This document shows positions 1 through 6,454 of a stretch of DNA of 12,929 nt, piece by piece. Position numbers and translations under genes: made by a program. The notes beneath the pieces are model-generated. The model searched no databases, was not told where the DNA came from, and worked only from the letters and a program-made list of their open reading frames with translations. Numbering within the stretch: the first letter of the stretch is position 1; each line of letters begins with the position of its first letter. The DNA comes from Flavobacterium sp. (GTDB lineage: Bacteria > Bacteroidota > Bacteroidia > Flavobacteriales > Flavobacteriaceae), in contig JANJWE010000213.1 of the NCBI GenBank assembly GCA_024709705.1, positions 1-12,929 on the forward strand, in the 5' to 3' direction.

Positions 1-342
1 GTTTTCCAATTGGCTCACGTGGTTGAAGAAACTACTAACCCTGTACCAGATGAAAACGGCGAAATGGAAAACACTTGGGCTATCCATCAATTATTTACAA
101 CAGCCAACTTTGCTCCTAAAAATTGGATTGTAAATTGGTATACCGGTGGTTTAAATCATCAAATTGAACACCACATTTTTCCACACATAAGTCATATCCA
201 TTATGGCAAAATAGCCGAAATTGTGAAAGAAACAGCAAAAGAATGCAACCTACCGTATCACGAATTCAAAACAATGCGTGCCGCAGTAATTGCTCATTTT
301 AAACATTTGAAAGAATTAGGACAAGAACCTCAAATGGCCTAA
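1..342 (+). CDS. Fatty acid desaturase, C-terminal fragment (5' end outside the window)
   Basis: The reading frame is open from the first base and ends in TAA at 340-342, giving 113 visible residues; the start lies upstream of the window. Visible residues 54-58 form Q-I-E-H-H, the third histidine box of membrane di-iron desaturases, followed by a His-rich stretch (HIFPHISHIHY) typical of this C-terminus. Gln in place of the first His of the box is characteristic of front-end (acyl-lipid or acyl-CoA delta-6-like) desaturases. The enzyme would insert a double bond into fatty acyl chains at the cytoplasmic membrane; regioselectivity cannot be read from this fragment. The TTG at position 10 is an internal Leu codon, not a start. 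The next gene begins 30 bp downstream on the same strand, so co-transcription is possible. The family is secure, the exact substrate unknown. Confidence 0.9.
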   Translation, partial: VFQLAHVVEETTNPVPDENGEMENTWAIHQLFTTANFAPKNWIVNWYTGGLNHQIEHHIFPHISHIHYGKIAEIVKETAKECNLPYHEFKTMRAAVIAHFKHLKELGQEPQMA

Positions 343-372
343 CCAGTTGAACAACCACAAAACACAACTATA

Positions 373-1557
373 ATGAATTCGTTATCGGATAGAATTAATA
401 ATTTATCTACCTCTCAAACTTTGGCTATGGCAGCATTGGCCAGAGAATTAAAAGCCCAAGGAAAAGACATCATCAGTTTAAGTTTAGGTGAACCCGATTT
501 TAATACGCCTGATTTCATCAAAGAAGCAGCAAAAAAAGCTATTGATGATAACTTCAGCACCTACACTCCAGTAGATGGCTACCAAGAATTAAAAGAAGCT
601 ATTTGCAGAAAATTCAAAAGAGACAATAATCTCGATTATAAACCGGGAAATATCGTGGTTTCTACCGGAGCTAAACAATCGCTTTATAACATTGCTCAAG
701 TAATGTTAAATGAAGGTGACGAAGTGATTCTTCCCGCACCTTATTGGGTAAGTTACTACGAAATCATCAAATTATCCGGTGGTATTCCGGTTGAAGTTCC
801 TACTTCTGTTGAAACCGATTTTAAAATTACGCCCGAGCAATTAGAAAAAGCCATCACTCCCAAAACCAAAATGATTTGGTACAGCTCGCCTTGCAACCCA
901 AGCGGATCGGTTTACAGCCGTGAAGAATTTACAGCCATTGCCAAAGTGTTGGAAAAGTACCCGAATATTTATGTAGTAGCCGATGAAATCTACGAACACA
1001 TCAATTTTTCAGGTACATTTTGTAGCATTGCATCCGTTCCGGGAATGTTTGAAAGAACCATCACCGTAAATGGAGTTGCCAAAGCATTTGCCATGACGGG
1101 TTGGAGAATCGGATACATCGGAGCACCCGAATTTATCGCAAAAGCCTGTACCAAAATGCAAGGTCAAGTCACATCCGGAGCCAATTCTATCGCTCAACGA
1201 GCTACGATTGCCGCTGTGGATGCCGACCCAAAAGTGCTCAATTACATGGTAGAAGCCTTTCACAAAAGAAGAGATTTAGTCGTGGGTTTAATCAAAGAAA
1301 TTCCCGGACTAAAAATCAATGTTCCCGAAGGTGCTTTTTATGTATTTCCTGATGTTTCTTATTACTTTGGAAAAACTTTACGCGGCACTTTAATCAAAGA
1401 CGCAACGGATTTCTCTATGTATTTGTTAGCCGAAGCCAACGTTGCCACCGTAACCGGAGATGCCTTTGGAAACCCGGATTGCATCAGATTTTCGTATGCC
1501 ACCAGCGAAGAATTGCTGATTGAAGCAATGAGAAGAATCAAAGATGTGTTAGCATAA
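373..1557 (+). CDS. PLP-dependent class I aminotransferase (aspartate aminotransferase-like, type Ib)
   Basis: This 394-aa protein is full length for a fold-type I, subgroup I aminotransferase. Visible landmarks are GEP at 39-41, the PLP-stacking Trp125, NPSG at 175-178 (Asn175 contacts PLP), DEIY at 204-207 (Asp204 with the pyridine N, Tyr207 with O3'), the Schiff-base Lys237 in the block NGVAKAFAMTGWR, and Arg372 (IRFSYATS) for the substrate alpha-carboxylate. Ala236 precedes the lysine where many homologues have Ser. It probably transfers amino groups between aspartate or related acids and 2-oxoglutarate in the cytoplasm. Type Ib enzymes may also act on prephenate or aromatic keto acids, so the exact substrate is not settled. 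The start ATG at 373 gives the expected N-terminus. A strong terminator lies just after the stop. Confidence 0.93.
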   Translation: MNSLSDRINNLSTSQTLAMAALARELKAQGKDIISLSLGEPDFNTPDFIKEAAKKAIDDNFSTYTPVDGYQELKEAICRKFKRDNNLDYKPGNIVVSTGAKQSLYNIAQVMLNEGDEVILPAPYWVSYYEIIKLSGGIPVEVPTSVETDFKITPEQLEKAITPKTKMIWYSSPCNPSGSVYSREEFTAIAKVLEKYPNIYVVADEIYEHINFSGTFCSIASVPGMFERTITVNGVAKAFAMTGWRIGYIGAPEFIAKACTKMQGQVTSGANSIAQRATIAAVDADPKVLNYMVEAFHKRRDLVVGLIKEIPGLKINVPEGAFYVFPDVSYYFGKTLRGTLIKDATDFSMYLLAEANVATVTGDAFGNPDCIRFSYATSEELLIEAMRRIKDVLA

Positions 1558-1563
1558 AATAAC

Positions 1564-1591
1564 AGCCTCAAGGAAACTTGGGGCTTTTTTT
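1564..1591 (+). terminator. Rho-independent terminator after the aminotransferase
   Basis: A 9-bp stem, AGCCTCAAG (1564-1572) with CTTGGGGCT (1577-1585) including one G-T wobble, is closed by a GAAA loop. It runs directly into seven T residues (1585-1591). The stem begins 6 bp after the aminotransferase stop codon. Confidence 0.88.
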
Positions 1592-1599
1592 ATAATTTT

Positions 1600-1697
1600 G
1601 GCGTGTTCCGCCGTAAAGGCGAACGGGCTTTCCGCTCTATCTTTTTTGCCCCGAATGCATCGGAACAAAAAAAGGATGCCGCTGCAATCCCTCACGC
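1600..1697. repeat. Structured intergenic element with two hairpins and inverted ends
   Basis: This roughly 97-bp unit lies between the aminotransferase terminator and purT. Its ends are inverted copies of each other, GCGTG (1601-1605) and CACGC (1693-1697). Inside are two imperfect hairpins. The first pairs 1605-1612 with 1618-1624 around loop GTAAA, with one bulged C. The second pairs TTTTTTG (1642-1648) with CAAAAAA (1666-1672), then an unpaired CC/AA pair, then CCGA (1651-1654) with TCGG (1660-1663). Similar CCGCT-containing words flank the second hairpin (1632-1636 and 1678-1682). It is more GC-rich than its surroundings. From memory, elements with this layout recur between genes in Flavobacterium genomes; the window alone cannot show that it is repetitive. 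Function is unknown. Confidence 0.6.
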
Positions 1698-1717
1698 AAA
1701 CCCTATTCAGTTAGAAT

Positions 1718-2887
1718 ATGAAAACAAAAATCCTCCTACTCGGTTCTGGAGAACTCGGAAAAGAATTTGTCATCGCTGCACAACGCATCGGTCAAACGGT
1801 AATTGCAGTGGATAGTTATGAAAATGCTCCCGCCATGCAAGTGGCTCACGGTTTTGAAGTCATCAACATGCTAGACGGTGCCGAACTCGACCGAATTGTA
1901 GCTAAACACCAACCCGATTTCATTGTTCCCGAAATTGAAGCCATTAGAACCGAACGTTTTTATGATTATGAAAAGCAAGGTATAACCGTTGTACCTTCAG
2001 CAAAAGCGGCTAATTTCACCATGAACCGAAAAGCCATACGTGACTTAGCAGCAAAAGAATTGGGTTTACGAACAGCAAATTACCGCTATGCTACTTCAGC
2101 TGACGAATTGGAAAAAGCAGTTTCAGAGGTTGGCATTCCTTGCGTAGTAAAACCGTTAATGAGTTCTTCCGGAAAAGGACAATCGACCATCAAATCAACC
2201 GAAGATATTGCCAAAGCATGGAATTATGCTGTTGAAGGTTCACGTGGCGATGTGGTAGAAGTCATTGTGGAAGCCTTTGTTAATTTCCATTCTGAAATCA
2301 CGTTATTAACCGTAACACAAAACCATAATTTGCCTACTTTATTCTGTGCTCCAATTGGTCACCGACAAGAACGTGGTGATTATCAGGAAAGTTGGCAACC
2401 GGCAAAAGTCTCCGAAAAAGACATTTTAGAAGCTCAAGACATGGCTCGCAAAGTGACCGAAGCTTTAGGCGGAGCCGGATTATTTGGAGTGGAATTTTTC
2501 TTAACCAATGAAGGGGTTTATTTCTCTGAATTATCACCCAGACCTCACGATACCGGAATGGTTACCCTAGCCGGAACACAAAACTTCAACGAATTTGAAT
2601 TGCATTTACGAGCTGTTTTAAGTTTACCGATTGCCGAAATCACTTTGGAAAAAGCCGGAGCCAGTACGGTAATTTTAGCTGCCGAAAATTCGAATCATCC
2701 AACTTATTCTGGAATTGAACAAATCGCAAGTTTACCCAAAACCGATTTTAGGATTTTTGGAAAACCTACCTCAAGACCCTACAGAAGAATGGGTGTTGCT
2801 TTGGTACATGATTCGCTAGAAACGCCGATGGAAGAAATTATCGAAAGAGCAAAAGCAGCGGCAAAATTGGTAAAAGTGATGGTGTAA
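1718..2887 (+). CDS. purT: Formate-dependent phosphoribosylglycinamide formyltransferase (GAR transformylase 2)
   Basis: This 389-aa ATP-grasp enzyme makes formyl-GAR from GAR, formate and ATP, an early step of purine synthesis that bypasses the folate-dependent PurN. The N-terminal block [11 protein letters not shown] (6-16) and the block NAPAMQVAH (36-44) match the family closely. [13 protein letters not shown] (143-155) forms the ATP-binding loop. Glu259 and Glu271 ([15 protein letters not shown]) are the Mg-ATP ligands and Asp278 lies in the GAR-binding stretch, at a constant offset of 8 from the E. coli residues as I recall them. The length equals the family norm. The start ATG at 1718 directly precedes the nucleotide-binding motif, and no good Shine-Dalgarno is present. 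Its stop overlaps the start of the next gene by one base, which suggests translational coupling. Confidence 0.97.
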   Translation: MKTKILLLGSGELGKEFVIAAQRIGQTVIAVDSYENAPAMQVAHGFEVINMLDGAELDRIVAKHQPDFIVPEIEAIRTERFYDYEKQGITVVPSAKAANFTMNRKAIRDLAAKELGLRTANYRYATSADELEKAVSEVGIPCVVKPLMSSSGKGQSTIKSTEDIAKAWNYAVEGSRGDVVEVIVEAFVNFHSEITLLTVTQNHNLPTLFCAPIGHRQERGDYQESWQPAKVSEKDILEAQDMARKVTEALGGAGLFGVEFFLTNEGVYFSELSPRPHDTGMVTLAGTQNFNEFELHLRAVLSLPIAEITLEKAGASTVILAAENSNHPTYSGIEQIASLPKTDFRIFGKPTSRPYRRMGVALVHDSLETPMEEIIERAKAAAKLVKVMV

Positions 2888-3462
2888 TGACATTAATTTT
2901 AGACAACATAAACAAAATTGTTTCCCTTACTGAAGCGGAAAAAGAATTGTTTTTGTCTAAAATGGAAACACAACAGTACAAAGCCAAAACCATTTTACAT
3001 AATGCCGGAGAAATCTGCAAACATTCCTATTTTGTCAATTCCGGTTTAGTGCGAAGTTTCAACATTAATGATAATATCGTTGAACATGTTTTACATTTTG
3101 CCTGCGAAGGCTGGTGGATTGGCGACATGTACAGTTTACTTTCGCAAAAACCCGGTAATCTTTTTATTGAAGTGATGGAAGATGCCGAGATTGTTTTGTT
3201 ATCCAAAGAAAATCAAGAACAACTATATTTTGAAATTCCCAAACTGGAACGCTTCTTTAGAATTTTAACCGAAAATTCATTGGTGGCTCATCAGGAACGA
3301 TTAATGGATAATTTAAGTTTATCCGCCGAAGAGCGATTTGATAAATTTTGCAAACGCTACCCAACGCTCATTCAACGGGTACCACAAAAACAAATTGCTT
3401 CCTATATAGGCGTTACACCGGAGTTTTTTAGTAAAATGAAAAGTCGGATGCTTAAGAAGTAG
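2887..3462 (+). CDS. Crp/Fnr-family transcriptional regulator
   Basis: This 191-aa protein has a cyclic-nucleotide-binding-like beta-roll at about residues 20-110 (ILHNAGEICKHSYFVNSGLV at 36-55), a dimerisation helix near 112-145, and a short C-terminal helix-turn-helix at about 166-188 (QKQIASYIGVTPEFFSKMKS). The Arg-Ser-Ala phosphate-binding cassette of true cAMP receptors is absent; the equivalent stretch reads FIEVMEDAEIV. There is no Fnr-type N-terminal Cys cluster either. It therefore probably senses something other than cAMP, or acts without that ligand, as do many short Bacteroidota members. It starts inside the purT stop codon (TAATG), so the two are probably translated from one message. 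Its target is unknown; the divergent-repeat region and the pirin gene lie just downstream. Confidence 0.88.
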   Translation: MTLILDNINKIVSLTEAEKELFLSKMETQQYKAKTILHNAGEICKHSYFVNSGLVRSFNINDNIVEHVLHFACEGWWIGDMYSLLSQKPGNLFIEVMEDAEIVLLSKENQEQLYFEIPKLERFFRILTENSLVAHQERLMDNLSLSAEERFDKFCKRYPTLIQRVPQKQIASYIGVTPEFFSKMKSRMLKK

Positions 3463-3531
3463 TTATCCGTTATCCGTTATCCGTTGTCTGTTGTCTGTTG
3501 TCTTATAACTGACAACAGACAATGGATAACT
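3461..3531. repeat. Heptamer tandem repeats with an inverted copy (long hairpin)
   Basis: Three copies of GTTATCC (3462-3482) are followed directly by three copies of GTTGTCT (3483-3503). After a TATAACT spacer, the complementary strand pattern returns at 3511-3531 (GACAACA, GACAATG, GATAACT). The arm 3476-3495 pairs with 3511-3530 over 20 bp with a single G-T wobble and a 15-nt loop. An alternative register using the last GTTGTCT copies gives a shorter loop with more mismatches. It begins at the stop codon of the Crp/Fnr gene. It could act as a terminator-like hairpin, although only a short T-rich tail follows (TTTCTT at 3531-3536). Confidence 0.85.
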
Positions 3532-3571
3532 TTCTTAACCTACATTAAGTGCTAAACCTTTACTTAGGTTG

Positions 3572-3579
3572 TAAATTTG
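3572..3579 (+). promoter_or_regulatory. Putative -7 element (TAAATTTG) upstream of the pirin gene
   Basis: TAAATTTG fits the Bacteroidota -7 consensus TAnnTTTG and lies 31 nt before the pirin start. I cannot find a TTG at the expected 17-23 nt upstream, so the -33 half is poor. The promoter may need an activator. Confidence 0.35.
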
Positions 3580-3609
3580 TATCATCAATAACACAAAATC
3601 TTTTTAGTT

Positions 3610-4323
3610 ATGAAAAATGCAGTTTTACACAAAGCCAACGAAAGAGGTCATGCCGACCATGGGTGGTTGAATGCTTATCACAGTTTTAGTTTTGCCAATT
3701 GGTACAATCCCGATAAAGTTCAGTTTGGAGTATTGAGAGTCTTGAATGATGACACCGTTGCTCCCGGAATGGGTTTTGGAATGCATCCGCATGATAATAT
3801 GGAAATCATTACCATTCCGTTGGAAGGCGATTTGGCTCACAAAGACAGTATGGGCAATGCCGAAACCATTAAATTTGGCGATGTTCAAGTGATGAGTGCC
3901 GGAACCGGAATTCGCCACAGTGAGTTCAACCCAAATGCAGACCGAAGAACCAAATTGTTGCAAATTTGGTTGTTTCCGAACAAAAGAAACGTTACGCCGC
4001 GTTACCAACAAATTACGTTAGATTTTAACGACCGACACAACAAATTGCAACAAATTTTGTCTCCCAATGCAGATGACGAAGGTGTTTGGATTCACCAAGA
4101 TGCGTGGTTCAATATGGGAAAACTAGATAAAGGTTTTACCACCGAATATACCGTTAAACGGAAAGAAAACGGCGTCTATGCTTTTGTGATTTCAGGAAAA
4201 GTAACCATCAATGGCTATGCCTTAGATACCAAAGACGCATTAGGCGTTTGGGACACCGAAAAACTTGACATCCAAGTAGATGAAGACACTGAATTGCTTT
4301 TGATGGACATTCCAATGGAATAA
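3610..4323 (+). CDS. Pirin family protein (YhhW-like bicupin)
   Basis: This 237-aa bicupin has the full pirin metal site in its N-terminal cupin: His59 and His61 (MHPHDNMEI), His103 and Glu105 (GTGIRHSEFN). These sit two residues from the ligands I recall for E. coli YhhW. The C-terminal cupin (about 150-237, including VISGKVTINGYAL) lacks the ligands, as usual. YhhW-type pirins show quercetin 2,3-dioxygenase activity in vitro, but their physiological role is not settled; redox or electrophile response is often proposed. The protein is cytoplasmic with no signal peptide. It follows a Crp/Fnr-like regulator and precedes the yjdJ-yjdI-like pair. Its stop codon forms part of a predicted promoter for the next gene. 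Confidence 0.93.
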   Translation: MKNAVLHKANERGHADHGWLNAYHSFSFANWYNPDKVQFGVLRVLNDDTVAPGMGFGMHPHDNMEIITIPLEGDLAHKDSMGNAETIKFGDVQVMSAGTGIRHSEFNPNADRRTKLLQIWLFPNKRNVTPRYQQITLDFNDRHNKLQQILSPNADDEGVWIHQDAWFNMGKLDKGFTTEYTVKRKENGVYAFVISGKVTINGYALDTKDALGVWDTEKLDIQVDEDTELLLMDIPME

Positions 4324-4328
4324 TTTTG
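4299..4328 (+). promoter_or_regulatory. Putative Bacteroidota promoter for the yjdJ-yjdI cluster
   Basis: TTTG at 4299-4302 and TAATTTTG at 4321-4328 are 18 nt apart, a full match to TTG-N17-23-TAnnTTTG. The pirin stop codon TAA is the first three bases of the -7 box. Transcription would start near 4335, just before the hairpin at 4336-4367. Confidence 0.5.
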
Positions 4329-4335
4329 TAACTTT

Positions 4336-4367
4336 ACCTGTCAAGTAATACCATTTGCTTGACAGGT
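4336..4367 (+). terminator. Strong hairpin between the pirin and yjdJ-like genes (terminator or 5'-UTR structure)
   Basis: ACCTGTCAAG (4336-4345) pairs perfectly with CTTGACAGGT (4358-4367). The stem extends inward by TAA/TTG with one wobble, leaving loop TACCAT. Only three T residues follow, so it is a weak intrinsic terminator. It could instead stabilise the pirin message or form the 5' leader of the downstream message. Confidence 0.6.
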
Positions 4368-4383
4368 TTAAATAATTATCAAT

Positions 4384-4668
4384 ATGAACGAAACCATTCA
4401 ACTCCATCAAAACGAAAAAAACGGCTACTTTTCAGTAGAAGTTGACGGTAAACCCGAAGCTAAAATGACTTTTGTTTTTGCCGGTTCCGATAAAATTATC
4501 ATTGATCATACGGAGGTAAATCCGGGAAATAATGGTAAAGGTTTTGGAAAAAAGATGGTTACGGCTGCTGTTGAAATGGCACGCGAAAAAAACCTAAAAA
4601 TCATTCCTTTGTGTCCGTTTGCCAAAAGTGTTTTTGATAAAACGGAAGCTTTCAGAGACGTATTATAA
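4384..4668 (+). CDS. yjdJ: Small GNAT-fold N-acetyltransferase-like protein (YjdJ / Acetyltransf_CG family)
   Basis: This 94-aa protein is a minimal GNAT domain of the YjdJ/NATD1 type. The acetyl-CoA loop is NNGKGFGKKMV at 49-59, preceded by HTEV at 42-45. The family-specific block IIPLCPFAKSVFDK lies at 73-86 and includes Cys77, the likely functional residue. Length and block order match E. coli YjdJ as I recall it. Its acceptor is unknown. It is followed 17 bp later by a YjdI-type Fe-S protein; in E. coli yjdI and yjdJ are also neighbours, which suggests a shared role. It has its own candidate promoter overlapping the pirin stop codon. Confidence 0.9.
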   Translation: MNETIQLHQNEKNGYFSVEVDGKPEAKMTFVFAGSDKIIIDHTEVNPGNNGKGFGKKMVTAAVEMAREKNLKIIPLCPFAKSVFDKTEAFRDVL

Positions 4669-4685
4669 CCTAAAACCTAACCAAT

Positions 4686-4916
4686 ATGGAACCCACAACT
4701 AAAGAATATACCAACGGAGAAGTTACCATTGTATGGCAAGCTCACAAATGCATTCATTCTGCGAATTGCGTAAAAAACAATCCGGCTGTTTTTCAACCTA
4801 AAGAAAAACCATGGATTAAAGCCGATGCTTCTTCTACTGAAAAAATTATGGAAACTATACACAAATGTCCTTCCGGAGCTTTAACGTATTATCGCAACCA
4901 TGAAAAATCCACCTAA
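4686..4916 (+). CDS. yjdI: Small Fe-S cluster protein (YjdI / Fer4_19 family)
   Basis: This 76-aa protein carries C22-I-H-S-A-N-C28 near the centre and C61-P-S-G-A-L near the C-terminus, with the family block VFQPKEKPWI at 35-44. That is the pattern of the divergent mono-cluster ferredoxin family Fer4_19 (COG3592). Only three cysteines are present, so the cluster is either [3Fe-4S], or [4Fe-4S] with a non-Cys ligand; His24 inside the first motif is the obvious candidate. It is presumably a cytoplasmic electron carrier or sensor, with unknown partner. The last 17 nt overlap the start of the following membrane-protein gene, so these are almost certainly co-translated. Confidence 0.88.
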   Translation: MEPTTKEYTNGEVTIVWQAHKCIHSANCVKNNPAVFQPKEKPWIKADASSTEKIMETIHKCPSGALTYYRNHEKST

Positions 4917-5112
4917 ATGGAAATTCGCATTAATCGTTTGGATTGCCATTTACCCGAGTATCACATTACTACATTTTACCATTGGTGAGGAATTAAACCA
5001 CTTTCCCATTCTAATTCGCACTTTAATCGTTACTGGAATATTGGTCCCCTTGATGGTATTTGTGTTGCTTCCGCTATTGCGAAAAATTTTCGACAATTGG
5101 ATGTCAAAATAA
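4900..5112 (+). CDS. Small two-TM membrane protein (ABM C-terminal tail-like)
   Basis: This 70-aa protein has two clear hydrophobic segments at about residues 9-28 (FALIVWIAIYPSITLLHFTI) and 38-61, joined by a short loop (GEELNHFPIL) and ended by a basic tail. The pattern PPKWK...W..IYP...L then LVPLMVFVLLPLL resembles, from memory, the two-helix C-terminal membrane part of COG3224 antibiotic-biosynthesis-monooxygenase proteins, here without the ABM domain. It overlaps the Fe-S gene by 17 nt, in a different frame, and uses an ATG at 4900. This tight overlap argues for a real gene and for a working link to the Fe-S protein. Function is unknown. Confidence 0.78.
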   Translation: MKNPPKWKFALIVWIAIYPSITLLHFTIGEELNHFPILIRTLIVTGILVPLMVFVLLPLLRKIFDNWMSK

Positions 5113-5153
5113 CTCAAAAGTCGGGTATTACAAAAAATCGTCAACTAAAGAAA

Positions 5154-5182
5154 TTATCGAGTCCATATAAATAGTATTTTTG
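5154..5182 (+). promoter_or_regulatory. Putative promoter of fabD
   Basis: TATTTTTG at 5175-5182 fits TAnnTTTG. TTA at 5154-5156 sits 18 nt upstream, one base from the TTG consensus. The fabD start is 38 nt after the -7 box. Confidence 0.45.
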
Positions 5183-5220
5183 CGAATACAACTTTATAGT
5201 TATAATTTAAAAATATACTT

Positions 5221-6093
5221 ATGAAAGCATACGTTTTCCCCGGACAAGGAGCACAATTTACCGGAATGGGTAAAGATTTATATGAAAACTCGCCTTTAGC
5301 GAAAGAATTATTTGAAAAAGCCAATGAAATTCTGGGTTTCCGAATTACAGATATTATGTTTGAAGGAACCGCTGAAGAGTTGAAAGAAACCAAAGTAACC
5401 CAACCGGCTGTTTTTTTACACTCTGTTATTTTAGCTAAAACCCTACCGGATTTTAAACCGGATATGGTTGCCGGACATTCATTAGGAGAATTTTCAGCAT
5501 TGGTGGCCAATGGAGCTTTATCGTTTGAAGACGGATTGCAATTGGTTTCCAAACGAGCTTTGGCTATGCAAAAAGCGTGTGAAATTACTCCTTCTACCAT
5601 GGCCGCAGTGTTGAATTTAGACGATAAAATAGTGGAAGACATTTGTGCGTCTATTGATGGAGTTGTGGTGGCGGCTAATTACAATTGTCCCGGTCAGTTA
5701 GTGATTTCCGGGGAATACAAAGCGGTTGAATTCGCTTGCGAAAAAATGAAAGAAGCCGGAGCTAAACGAGCACTGATTTTACCTGTAGGCGGAGCTTTCC
5801 ACTCACCTATGATGGAACCGGCCAGAGAAGAATTAGCTGCTGCGATTGAAGCCACAACTTTTTCTACACCCATTTGCCCGGTGTATCAAAATGTAACAGC
5901 GAGTGCCGTTTCGGATGCAGAGGAAATTAAAAAGAATTTAATCATTCAATTGACAGCTCCGGTAAAATGGACACAATCGGTAAACCAAATGATTGCTGAT
6001 GGTGCAACAAGTTTTACAGAAGTTGGTCCTGGAAAAGTTTTAGTTGGATTGGTGAATAAGATAAATAAAGAAGTGGAAACGATTTCAGCATAA
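5221..6093 (+). CDS. fabD: Malonyl-CoA:ACP transacylase
   Basis: FabD moves malonyl from CoA to acyl carrier protein, feeding chain elongation in type II fatty-acid synthesis in the cytoplasm. The 290-aa length is normal. Landmarks are FPGQGAQ (6-12), Gln61 (TQPA), the nucleophile Ser87 in GHSLGE, Arg112 (KRALAMQ) which binds the malonyl carboxylate, NYN at 153-155 and the catalytic His194 in GAFHSPMM. The C-terminal block TEVGPGKVL (266-274) is also typical. The ATG start immediately precedes the first strand. It stands alone here rather than in a fab cluster; a small lipoprotein gene follows after 57 bp with no clear terminator between them. Confidence 0.97.
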   Translation: MKAYVFPGQGAQFTGMGKDLYENSPLAKELFEKANEILGFRITDIMFEGTAEELKETKVTQPAVFLHSVILAKTLPDFKPDMVAGHSLGEFSALVANGALSFEDGLQLVSKRALAMQKACEITPSTMAAVLNLDDKIVEDICASIDGVVVAANYNCPGQLVISGEYKAVEFACEKMKEAGAKRALILPVGGAFHSPMMEPAREELAAAIEATTFSTPICPVYQNVTASAVSDAEEIKKNLIIQLTAPVKWTQSVNQMIADGATSFTEVGPGKVLVGLVNKINKEVETISA

Positions 6094-6150
6094 GTAGATT
6101 TTGGCACTTTTTTTGATGAATTACATGGTATTTATATAACAATAATATCT

Positions 6151-6423
6151 ATGAAAAAAATAATTTTTGGATTAATAGCATTGGGAATTTTTTCCCTTTC
6201 CTGTAAAGAATCAACGGAAGACAAAATCAATCAAGCTATTGATGCCGTAAAATCGGATGTCAAAGAAAAATCAGATTCTTTAAAAACGGAAGCAGAAAAA
6301 AAATTAGATTCTGTTCAAGCAAAAACAGATAAAATGGTTGATTCATTAAAAACCAAATCTGAAAAAGCCTTAGAAAAGGGAAAAGAAAAAATTCAAACCA
6401 TTAAAGAAGAAATAAAAAAATAA
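6151..6423 (+). CDS. Small lipoprotein with 11-residue repeat (amphipathic helix)
   Basis: This 90-aa protein has a type II signal peptide: MKK, a hydrophobic stretch, then LSC with Cys18 as the lipidated residue, followed by Lys-Glu. Most of the mature part is Lys/Glu/Asp/Ser-rich and predicted to be one continuous helix. Asp recurs at 31, 42, 53 and 64 (DAV, DSL, DSV, DSL) with Glu at 75, an exact spacing of 11. That hendecad period is found in LEA-like and apolipoprotein-like amphipathic helices and in right-handed coiled coils. It is anchored in a cell-envelope membrane; the function is unknown. It shares a strong terminator with the convergent galE gene. Confidence 0.85.
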   Translation: MKKIIFGLIALGIFSLSCKESTEDKINQAIDAVKSDVKEKSDSLKTEAEKKLDSVQAKTDKMVDSLKTKSEKALEKGKEKIQTIKEEIKK

Positions 6424-6454
6424 AAAAAGGCTGTCACTTAGACAGCCTTTTTTT
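6422..6454. terminator. Bidirectional terminator between the lipoprotein gene and galE
   Basis: A perfect 14-bp inverted repeat pairs A7-GGCTGTC (6422-6435) with GACAGCC-T7 (6441-6454) around loop ACTTA. It gives a GC stem followed by seven T residues on both strands. Two bases of the galE stop codon (6453-6455) lie in its right arm. Confidence 0.93.

Noticed and set aside
1603..1815. 70-codon open frame over the intergenic element and the start of purT
   Set aside because: It runs across the hairpins and overlaps purT in another frame; the translation shows no domain and is rich in Arg/Lys as expected from a non-coding frame.
3461..3531. CRISPR array
   Set aside because: The repeat units are 7 bp and contiguous, with no spacers and no cas genes.
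3537..3570. AACCTA and TAGGTT inverted repeat upstream of pirin, as a Crp/Fnr operator
   Set aside because: The half-sites are about 28 bp apart centre to centre, longer than a Crp-type 22-bp site, and only 6 bp match.
3625..4011. 128-codon minus-strand open frame opposite the pirin gene
   Set aside because: It is antisense to a well conserved coding sequence and resembles no family.
5154..5642. 162-codon minus-strand open frame opposite fabD
   Set aside because: It covers the fabD promoter and catalytic motifs in antisense and has no recognisable domain.
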